Shown here one piece after another: positions 1-5,465 of a stretch of 13,823 nucleotides of DNA; position 1 is the first letter of the stretch, and the number at the start of each line of letters is the position of its first letter. The notes below the pieces were generated by a model. It worked only from the letters and a program-made list of their open reading frames with translations. It was not told the DNA's origin and searched no databases. The DNA lies in NCBI GenBank assembly GCA_027489415.1, contig JAIXZU010000008.1, positions 1 through 13,823 on the forward strand, in the 5' to 3' direction. The translations under genes were made by a program, and so were the position numbers. The stretch comes from Alphaproteobacteria bacterium (lineage in GTDB: Bacteria; Pseudomonadota; Alphaproteobacteria; UBA2136; UBA6156).

Positions 1-1
1 G

Positions 2-220
2 GCGATTGCGCGGGCGTTGATGAACAAGCCCAGATTACTGCTGGCCGATGAGCCGACCGGCAACCTTGACCCGCACACGGCGGATGAGGTGGTGGCAATG
101 CTTTTCAAACTTATCAAAGAAGAGGGCATGAGCGCGCTGATTGTGACTCACAACATGGAGCTGGCGGCACGTTGCGACGTGCAGATGCGCATGGAGGACG
201 GGGTTTTGATGGCGATGTAG
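2..220 (+). CDS. lolD: LolD-like ABC transporter ATP-binding protein, C-terminal part (5' end outside window)
   Basis: Only the last 72 residues are present; the reading frame is open to the left edge. They contain the second half of an ABC ATPase: Walker B and catalytic Glu in LLLADEPT, the D-loop GNLD, and the H-loop histidine in IVTHN. The sequence after the D-loop (TADEVVAMLFKLIKEEGM, then HNMELAARCD) resembles LolD, the cytoplasmic ATPase of the LolCDE complex that releases lipoproteins from the inner membrane to the carrier LolA. A lolD gene directly upstream of dnaE is a familiar alphaproteobacterial arrangement, which supports the name. The Walker A and signature motifs lie outside the window, so a related export ATPase (FtsE or MacB type) cannot be fully excluded. 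A strong terminator follows 20 bp after the stop. Confidence 0.8.
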   Translation, partial: AIARALMNKPRLLLADEPTGNLDPHTADEVVAMLFKLIKEEGMSALIVTHNMELAARCDVQMRMEDGVLMAM

Positions 221-240
221 GTTGCCATGATTTTATTGTG

Positions 241-265
241 AAAGGGGCCGTGGGCCTCTTTTTTT
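241..265 (+). terminator. Rho-independent terminator after lolD
   Basis: A 9-bp stem (241-249 with 253-261, one G-T pair) with a GTG loop is followed by a T-run to 265. It separates lolD from dnaE, so dnaE probably has its own promoter between about 266 and 323. I could not pick out a convincing -35/-10 pair there. Confidence 0.88.
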
Positions 266-312
266 AGGTTCCGGATTGGGCATGGGGCTTTCGGGCGCGG
301 AGTAAAGTGAGT

Positions 313-351
313 ATGGTAACGGGATGGGGACCCCGGGATTTATTCATTTGA
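313..351 (+). other. Possible 12-codon leader ORF overlapping the dnaE start
   Basis: An ATG at 313 opens a 12-codon frame (MVTGWGPRDLFI, stop TGA 349-351) in a different frame from dnaE. A GGAG at 299-302 lies 10 nt upstream of this ATG, but 21 nt upstream of the dnaE ATG at 324, so the visible Shine-Dalgarno fits the short frame better. It could couple or dampen dnaE translation, or be chance. No other evidence for expression. Confidence 0.25.
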
Positions 352-3300
352 CGTGCAAGAGCAGCTTTAGCCTGCTTGAGGGCATGGTTCCGGTTAAAAA
401 GCTGGCGAAGGCGGCGGCGAAGGGGGAGTTTCCCGCGGTTGGGTTGACGGACCTTGAGAACCTCTTCGGGATGGTGGAAGCCAGCAAGTATATGCCGGGC
501 GAGGGGGTTCAACCGATTTTAGGGTGCGAGCTGCCGGTGGTTCTGCGCGAAGTGGTGAGCAGTTTGCAGACCAATGAGCACATTGGCTACCTGACGTTGC
601 TGGTGACCAATGCGGCGGGGTGGAAAAGCCTTGCGAAACTGGTGAGTGAGAGCCAGTTCCGCAAACTGGATAAGGGGGATGCGGGCATTGCGCTGGAGCG
701 CGTGCTGGAGCTGAACGAGGGCCTGATTGCGCTGAGTGGCGCGTATGAGCGCGGATTTTTACCCAAGGCGCTGGCGCTGGGGCAGGCGGGTGAGGTGGTT
801 GAGAAAATTGCAGGGGCTTTTGGCGGGCGGTTTTATGTTCAGTTAGAGCGCCATGGGTGGAGTGGTGAGAAGGGCGTAGAGGAAAAAGCGACTGAGGCGG
901 CGCTGAGGCAGGTGGCGGAGGCGGCGGGGTTGCCGCTGGTGGCGACGAATGATTGTCGGTTTTTAAAAGCCAGTGACCTTGAGGCGTTTGAAGTGCTGAT
1001 TGGGATAGGCGACAGCACCACGATGGATGACCCACGGCGGCGGAAGTTTACGCCAAACCACCACTTTAGAAGTGAGGCGGACATGCTGGCGGCTTTCAAA
1101 GACCTGCCGGAAGCGTGTGCCAATACAGTGGAGATTGCGAAGCGGTGCGGTTTCCTCCTCAGTGCCGTAAGTGTGAAGCAGATGTTCATGCCCAAGTGGG
1201 AGTTTGATGGGGATACTCCGGTTGCCGAAGTGATTAAGCGGCAGAGTTTTGCAGGGCTGGAGCGGCGTTTGATTGACCACGTTTACCCCAGAGTGGAAGC
1301 TGGGGCGGATACGGAAGAAGGCAAGGCGGCGGCGCGGGCCGAGGCCAAGGCGGCGTATGAGAAGCACTTGCAGTATGAGTTGGATATCATCATCGGGATG
1401 GGGTTTGACGGGTACTTCCTGATAACGTCCGACTTCATTAAGTGGGCGAAGGCGCATGGGATTCCGGTGGGGCCGGGGCGGGGTTCCGGTGCGGGGAGTT
1501 TGGTGGCTTGGTGCCTTGAGATTACCGACCTTGACCCGATGCGGTGGGAGCTTTATTTCGAGCGCTTTTTGAACCCTGAGCGGGTGAGTTTGCCGGACTT
1601 TGACGTGGACTTTTGCCAAGACCGCCGCGAAGAGGTGATTTCGTATGTGCGGGAGCGGTTTGGGGCGCACCGGGTGGCGAGTATTATTACGTTTGGGACG
1701 TTGAAGGCGAAGGCGTGTTTGCGCGATGTGGGGCGTGTGCTGGGCCTGCCTTACAACTTTGTGGGACAGGTGGCGGCGTTTATTCCCGAGGGGGCCAACC
1801 CGCCGCCTATCCAGGAAGTTTTGGATGCGGATGAGCGTTTGCGGGCGCGCTATGACGAGGAAGAAGATGTTAAGCGGTTGGTGGATGTGGCCCTCCAGCT
1901 GGAAGGTTGTTACCGCCACGCGAGCACCCACGCGGCAGGGGTGATTATTGCCGACCGCCGGATTGACGAGGTGTGCGGAGTTTATGTGGACCCGCGCGCG
2001 CCGATGCAGGTGACCCAGTTCTCCATGAAAGACGTGGAATATGCGGGGCTGGTGAAGTTCGACTTTTTGGGGTTGAAGACGCTCTCCGTCATTCGTGGGG
2101 CGGAAGTGATGGTGCGCAAGAGTTACGAGCCGCACTTTGACGTGGCGAAGATTGATTTACGCGATACCAAGACTTACGAGATGCTGAAGACCGGCGCGAC
2201 GGTGGGGGTTTTCCAGATAGAGTCCGCCGGAATGACCGAGCTGACCAAGAAGATGAAGGCGGATGACCTTGAAGCGCTTTCGGCACTGATTGCGCTTTAC
2301 CGGCCGGGGCCTATGGACCTGATTCCGAAATACCTTGCCGTGCGCTTGGGGCAGGAGCCGCCGGATTACCCCCACCCGCTGTTGGAAGAGACGCTGAAGA
2401 TTACATTCGGGATTGCCGTATACCAAGAGCAGGTGATGCAGATGGCCCGTGTGCTAGCGGGTTACACCCTTGGCGGGGCCGACATGCTGCGCCGCGCGAT
2501 GGGTAAGAAAAACCCTGCGGAAATGGCCAAGGAGCGGGCTGTTTTCGTGAAGGGTTCGTGGGAGCACCACCAGATTAACGAAGAAGATGCTAACCGTATC
2601 TTCGGGCTGATGGAGATGTTCGCGGGGTACGGCTTTAACAAGGCCCACAGTATGGCCTACGCGCTGATTTCCTACCAGACCGCCTATATGAAGGCGCATT
2701 ACCCGAAAGAGTTCATGGCCTCCACCATGACATATGACCGCGGCAACCATGAGAAGCTGTTCCGGTACAAGCTGGAGCTTACCAAGCTGGGTGTGGCCCT
2801 GTTACCGCCGGATGTGAACGAGAGCGAGGTGATGTTTAGTGTTGAGCAGACACAAGAAACAAGAAACAAGAAACAAGATGGTGGCGGGGCTGGCGGTGCG
2901 GGTGATTTAGCTACTGAGGCTGGGCATAATGGGGCTGTGCGGCATGCGCTGGCGGCTTTGAAAGGGGCTGGGGAAGAGGCGATGCGGCAGTTGGTGGCCG
3001 AGCGCGAGAAAAGGGGGAAATTCAGTTCCATTTGGGACCTGCTGGCGCGGGTTGAGCCGAGTTGTTTGAACAAGCGCCAGCTGGAAGTGCTGATTAAGGC
3101 CGGAGCGCTGGACAGCCTTGATAAACGCCGTGACTGGCTGTTTGCTAACATCGAGCAATTGCTGGCGTATGGGGCGGCGTGCCAAGAGGCCCGTGTGAGC
3201 GGGCAAGCCAGCCTGTTTGGCGGTGGGGATGACAAAGTGGACGCCGCGGCCTACATGAGCGGCTGCAAGCCCAGTGACGGCTGGGACTACCTGAGCCGCT

Positions 3301-3896
3301 TGCAGTATGAGGCGGAGGCGGTGGGGTTCTATTTGAGTTCCCACCCGCTTGATGCGTTTGCGGAGGAGCTGGGGCGGTTGGCATCCCTGAAAGATATGGT
3401 TGATATTGAGAGTTTTGCGGCAGAGGGGGGCGGTGTGTGCCGCCTTGCCGGACTGATGCACGGCGTGCGCGAAGTGAAGACCAAAAAAGGCGACCGCATG
3501 GGGATTGTGACCCTGAGCGACCCCAGTGGGCAGTGCGAAGTGGCGTTCTTCCCCGAGACTTATGCGGCCTGCCAGAGTTACCTTGAAGGCACCCAGCCGC
3601 TGGTTGTGACCGTGAAAGTTGGTTTGGATGCTGAGCAGCGGTTGCGCGTGAGTGCGGATAGCGTGAAGACTCTTTCCGAAGTGCTGGGCAGCAAGAGCGA
3701 GATTGTGCTGAACATTGCTGACGCCCTGACGATGAAGAAGGTGAAGAGTGTGCTGGACAAGGCACCGCAGGGCCATACGACGATTAAGATGATTGTGCCC
3801 AGTGCGCAGGGGCCGGCGACGGTACGATTGCCGCAGGGGTTCAATATTAACCCGATGATGTTAGCTCACTTCCGCGAAATGGGCGTGGTTTCGTAG
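324..3896 (+). CDS. dnaE: DNA polymerase III subunit alpha (DnaE)
   Basis: The catalytic subunit of the replicative DNA polymerase, 1190 aa against a usual 1150-1170. Order: N-terminal PHP domain (about 6-270); C-family polymerase core with GPGRGSGAGS and the catalytic aspartates D427 and D429 (PDFDVDF) and D580 (KFDFLGL); helix-hairpin-helix region (about 870-930); internal beta-clamp-binding motif QASLF at 961-965; OB fold (about 1035-1115); C-terminal tail expected to contact tau. The PHP HxH motif is lost (T10 and K12 in HLTCKSS), so PHP proofreading is unlikely and a separate DnaQ exonuclease is expected. Residues about 842-870 form a Gly-rich, non-conserved insert that begins in a 7-bp tandem repeat; canonical sequence resumes at AVRHALAALKG. 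The ATG at 324 is the only sensible start because an in-frame TAA lies at 303-305, but its Shine-Dalgarno is poor. This is a complete gene. Confidence 0.98.
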   Translation: MGTPGFIHLTCKSSFSLLEGMVPVKKLAKAAAKGEFPAVGLTDLENLFGMVEASKYMPGEGVQPILGCELPVVLREVVSSLQTNEHIGYLTLLVTNAAGWKSLAKLVSESQFRKLDKGDAGIALERVLELNEGLIALSGAYERGFLPKALALGQAGEVVEKIAGAFGGRFYVQLERHGWSGEKGVEEKATEAALRQVAEAAGLPLVATNDCRFLKASDLEAFEVLIGIGDSTTMDDPRRRKFTPNHHFRSEADMLAAFKDLPEACANTVEIAKRCGFLLSAVSVKQMFMPKWEFDGDTPVAEVIKRQSFAGLERRLIDHVYPRVEAGADTEEGKAAARAEAKAAYEKHLQYELDIIIGMGFDGYFLITSDFIKWAKAHGIPVGPGRGSGAGSLVAWCLEITDLDPMRWELYFERFLNPERVSLPDFDVDFCQDRREEVISYVRERFGAHRVASIITFGTLKAKACLRDVGRVLGLPYNFVGQVAAFIPEGANPPPIQEVLDADERLRARYDEEEDVKRLVDVALQLEGCYRHASTHAAGVIIADRRIDEVCGVYVDPRAPMQVTQFSMKDVEYAGLVKFDFLGLKTLSVIRGAEVMVRKSYEPHFDVAKIDLRDTKTYEMLKTGATVGVFQIESAGMTELTKKMKADDLEALSALIALYRPGPMDLIPKYLAVRLGQEPPDYPHPLLEETLKITFGIAVYQEQVMQMARVLAGYTLGGADMLRRAMGKKNPAEMAKERAVFVKGSWEHHQINEEDANRIFGLMEMFAGYGFNKAHSMAYALISYQTAYMKAHYPKEFMASTMTYDRGNHEKLFRYKLELTKLGVALLPPDVNESEVMFSVEQTQETRNKKQDGGGAGGAGDLATEAGHNGAVRHALAALKGAGEEAMRQLVAEREKRGKFSSIWDLLARVEPSCLNKRQLEVLIKAGALDSLDKRRDWLFANIEQLLAYGAACQEARVSGQASLFGGGDDKVDAAAYMSGCKPSDGWDYLSRLQYEAEAVGFYLSSHPLDAFAEELGRLASLKDMVDIESFAAEGGGVCRLAGLMHGVREVKTKKGDRMGIVTLSDPSGQCEVAFFPETYAACQSYLEGTQPLVVTVKVGLDAEQRLRVSADSVKTLSEVLGSKSEIVLNIADALTMKKVKSVLDKAPQGHTTIKMIVPSAQGPATVRLPQGFNINPMMLAHFREMGVVS
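2852..2878 (+). repeat. 7-bp tandem repeat (acaagaa x about 3.9) inside dnaE
   Basis: Three perfect copies of acaagaa (2852-2858, 2859-2865, 2866-2872) are followed by a partial copy, acaaga (2873-2878). The unit is not a multiple of three, so gaining or losing one copy would shift the dnaE frame; three full copies keep it. It encodes the start of the non-conserved insert (QETRNKKQ). Its A-rich composition contrasts with the G-rich surroundings. Confidence 0.9.
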
Positions 3897-3904
3897 CTTC
3901 GAGA

Positions 3905-3929
3905 GGGGCGCGGGCTAAAACGGCGCCCC
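3905..3929. repeat. GC-rich hairpin just after dnaE
   Basis: ggggcgc (3905-3911) is perfectly complementary to gcgcccc (3923-3929) across an 11-nt loop. The right arm shares 3927-3929 with the larger inverted repeat that follows, so the two hairpins could compete in the dnaE 3' RNA. No T-run follows, so this is not a standard terminator. Confidence 0.6.
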
Positions 3930-3994
3930 AGCACTTTTTGGCCGGTCTGAAATACGCTTTTTATGTATTCGGCGCCCGGCCAAAAAGCACTGGG
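3927..3994. repeat. Imperfect 19-bp inverted repeat in the dnaE convergent gap
   Basis: The left arm (3927-3945) and right arm (3976-3994) pair over 17 of 19 positions, with one 2-bp internal mismatch. The shared core is ctttttggccgg / ccggccaaaaag. The 30-nt loop holds a nested 5-bp stem (3951-3955 with 3965-3969). It lies between convergent genes and is in addition to the true terminator at 4050-4078. It could be a REP/BIME-like element, a MITE remnant or an RNA-stabilising 3' structure. No second copy was seen in the window. Confidence 0.8.
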
Positions 3995-4049
3995 ATCACC
4001 GTTTGTAGCCTCGCGCTGGCGGGGGGCTGAGAATGTTGCTGCGCAACTG

Positions 4050-4078
4050 AAAAGGCGGCCTTTTGGGGCCGCCTTTTT
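4050..4078. terminator. Bidirectional terminator between dnaE and the convergent small membrane gene
   Basis: An 11-bp perfect stem, aaaaggcggcc (4050-4060) with ggccgcctttt (4067-4077), has a 6-nt loop, an A-run on the left and a T-run on the right. It can therefore terminate dnaE on the plus strand and the 4089-4427 gene on the minus strand. The same stem recurs at 4501-4527. Confidence 0.9.
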
Positions 4079-4088
4079 GGGGTTCGGA

Positions 4089-4427
4089 TTAGAAGTTATG
4101 CATGATGGTTGCTTTGAGCATGTTGTAGGTTTGATAACCAAAAAACAGGGCCAGCAGCGTTCCTTGAAGAAAAGTGGTATCCGGCTGGGCGAAGATGAAG
4201 CCGGTTATCAGGCTGATGGCTGCCGTGACAAAGGCGGCGGTGACGATGCCGTGAGGTATCATGTAACCCGTGGGGTGCATGTATTTCAGCATTGATACGA
4301 GTGCTGCGACCAGTGCTGCGGCGATAAGAAACGGTGTGAAGGACGCCGCAAAGACTGCGCCGATGCCAATGCCTGCAATCACAATGGCCATGAGGATGAC
4401 GATGTAGGTTTTCTTCGAGATGGGCAT
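4089..4427 (-). CDS. Small multi-pass membrane protein, function unknown (112 aa)
   Basis: I do not recognise a family. The protein is almost entirely hydrophobic, with probable membrane segments at about 7-28, 31-48, 58-80 and 87-105, a basic N-terminus (MPISKK) and few polar loops. The ATG (4425-4427) has GGAG 7 nt upstream. A plausible promoter lies at 4469-4497 and a terminator directly follows the stop, so it looks like a single-gene unit. The hydrophobic pattern and matching signals support this strand over the overlapping plus-strand frame. A small inner-membrane protein is the safest description; nothing visible ties it to its neighbours. Confidence 0.75.
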   Translation of the reverse strand: MPISKKTYIVILMAIVIAGIGIGAVFAASFTPFLIAAALVAALVSMLKYMHPTGYMIPHGIVTAAFVTAAISLITGFIFAQPDTTFLQGTLLALFFGYQTYNMLKATIMHNF

Positions 4428-4468
4428 TGGAGGACTCCATGCTTGAGGGAAACGATTGGTATTTCTTT

Positions 4469-4497
4469 GGTATATCAGTGTGTAAATATGTATGCAA
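4469..4497 (-). promoter_or_regulatory. Candidate sigma70-type promoter for the 112-aa membrane protein
   Basis: Read on the minus strand: TTGCAT (4497-4492) as -35, a 17-bp spacer, and TATACC (4474-4469) as -10; each hexamer matches consensus at 4 of 6. It sits about 40 bp upstream of the start codon and just 3 bp after the terminator of the preceding minus-strand gene, where a promoter would be expected. Confidence 0.45.
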
Positions 4498-4500
4498 TGG

Positions 4501-4527
4501 AAAAGGCGGCCTTTGGGGCCGCCTTTT
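4501..4527 (-). terminator. Terminator of the 128-aa membrane protein gene
   Basis: The stem is identical to the terminator at 4050-4078: aaaaggcggcc (4501-4511) with ggccgcctttt (4517-4527), with a loop one base shorter. On the minus strand it begins 2 nt after the TAA at 4530-4532 and ends in TTTT. The two copies flank the 112-aa gene as near-identical direct repeats of 27-28 bp. Confidence 0.8.
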
Positions 4528-4529
4528 CG

Positions 4530-4916
4530 TTATTTGGAGAGGATGACGGATATCAGCAGCGTGAGGCCCAAGGTGAGGGCGGTGCCGACGATGGCGAGGA
4601 CCACCCATGCCCCGAGCCAGAGGCCAGTGACGGGGAGGAATTCCGCCATGGCGAACCAGAATGCGGCCATGGGCAGGAAGTAGGTTATGTAGGTGCCGAG
4701 GCTGTCCGACGCTTGCCAGGTGTGCATGGTGCTGGAAAAGACCTTGATGCTGAGTTTCAGCACCTGCCAGGTGGCGATGAGGAGCAGGGGAACATCCAGC
4801 CAGTAAGGCGTGCCAGGGAGCAGGCCGATGATGAAGGCGGCGACAGCCGTGAGGGCAGGGGTGAGGAATTGCAGAACCAGCGAGAGTGACGATGGGTGTT
4901 GAGGATTGGAGGACAT
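4530..4916 (-). CDS. Multi-pass membrane protein, function unknown (128 aa)
   Basis: No family recognised. Four probable membrane segments are visible at about 12-36, 40-61, 75-96 and 98-125; a short polar N-terminus (MSSNPQHPSS) precedes the first and a Trp/Ser/Thr-containing loop lies in the middle. The start at 4914-4916 is the only one that includes the whole first segment, but it has no Shine-Dalgarno: the leader is a pyrimidine tract. A candidate promoter lies at 4950-4978 and a terminator follows the stop. The 148-aa plus-strand frame covering the same DNA is highly charged and repetitive in composition, as expected of a shadow, so the minus strand was chosen. Similar size and topology to the 112-aa neighbour are notable, but I see no sequence similarity between them. 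Confidence 0.72.
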   Translation of the reverse strand: MSSNPQHPSSLSLVLQFLTPALTAVAAFIIGLLPGTPYWLDVPLLLIATWQVLKLSIKVFSSTMHTWQASDSLGTYITYFLPMAAFWFAMAEFLPVTGLWLGAWVVLAIVGTALTLGLTLLISVILSK

Positions 4917-4949
4917 GGTAAGAAAAGAAAAAAGGACTAAACTGTATTC

Positions 4950-4978
4950 AGTATGATGAATTTACGATGTTTGGGCAA
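4950..4978 (-). promoter_or_regulatory. Candidate sigma70-type promoter for the 128-aa membrane protein
   Basis: Read on the minus strand: TTGCCC (4978-4973), a 17-bp spacer, then CATACT (4955-4950), each 4 of 6 to consensus. It begins 1 bp after the T-run of the upstream gene's terminator. Transcription would start near 4943, giving a leader of about 27 nt rich in pyrimidines. Confidence 0.42.
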
Positions 4979-4979
4979 G

Positions 4980-5009
4980 AAAAAAGGCGACGCTGGGGAG
5001 CGCCGCCTT
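4980..5009 (-). terminator. Terminator of the 91-aa gene
   Basis: Read on the minus strand: an 11-position stem (5009-4999 with 4994-4984, one A-C mismatch), a CCCC loop, then a run of six T (4985-4980). The TAA stop codon of the gene (5010-5008) overlaps the base of the stem. Confidence 0.85.
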
Positions 5010-5283
5010 AGGGATGGGGGAGTTTGCCTTCCGCAAGTACATCCGGCCAGCCGGTGTTGGGATAGACCAGAATGTGCCACGAGACCGGTAGGGCAGGGCG
5101 GCCTTGGAGGACATCCAGCGCGGCATACTGGCCGTAGTGGGTGAAGCAAGACCGAAGCCAGAAGCCCGTGGTGTGCGGTTGGGCGCACCAGATGGGGTGT
5201 GGGGGCACTGTGGGAGATGCGGCACGGGCGGCTGTGGTGGCGGCTTCGAGATAATCCAGCAGTTGTGTGGGGGTTAGGTGCAT
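5008..5283 (-). CDS. Small soluble hypothetical protein (91 aa)
   Basis: No recognised family. It begins with a helical, Ala-rich stretch (HLTPTQLLDYLEAATTAARA), followed by a Pro/His/Trp/Cys-containing part (two Cys, several Trp and Tyr, PVSWHILVYPNTGWPDVL). There is no signal peptide or membrane segment. The ATG at 5281-5283 has GGAGG about 8 nt upstream on the minus strand, and the stop runs into a strong terminator; these two signals are the main reason to accept it over the two other overlapping minus-strand frames. The Shine-Dalgarno can pair with a GCTCC 4 nt further upstream, a possible weak translational hairpin. It is divergent from gltA, with 182 bp between the start codons. Confidence 0.65.
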   Translation of the reverse strand: MHLTPTQLLDYLEAATTAARAASPTVPPHPIWCAQPHTTGFWLRSCFTHYGQYAALDVLQGRPALPVSWHILVYPNTGWPDVLAEGKLPHP

Positions 5284-5465
5284 AAACGGGGGCCTCCGGC
5301 AGGAGCGATGGAGCTAAATTGTATGCGGTATTACAGCCGTGGCGGATTTGTGGCAAGGGGGTTGGTGAAGGATGCGGCAAGACAGGTTACGCCGGTTGAC
5401 GCGTTGTTGCGGTGCAGCGTAAGGTGACACCATTCGGTTATAAAAAGAAAACAGGGAATACCCCG

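Noticed and set aside
963..2135. 390-aa open frame antisense to dnaE
   Set aside because: Shadow frame: very basic, His- and Pro-rich, with no recognisable motif, opposite the conserved polymerase core.
4443..4889. 148-aa plus-strand frame opposite the 128-aa membrane protein
   Set aside because: Highly charged, Gly/Glu-rich and without domain signs; it also begins inside the promoter and terminator region. The minus-strand frame has clean membrane segments, a candidate promoter and a terminator.
5396..5424. Possible gltA promoter with TTGACG at 5396-5401
   Set aside because: The -35 match is good, but no acceptable -10 lies 16-18 bp downstream, so it was not listed as a feature.
5412..5465. 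GTG start extending citrate synthase by 18 residues
   Set aside because: The extension is basic and has no counterpart I know; the ATG at 5466 needs no rare start codon. Still possible, but less likely.
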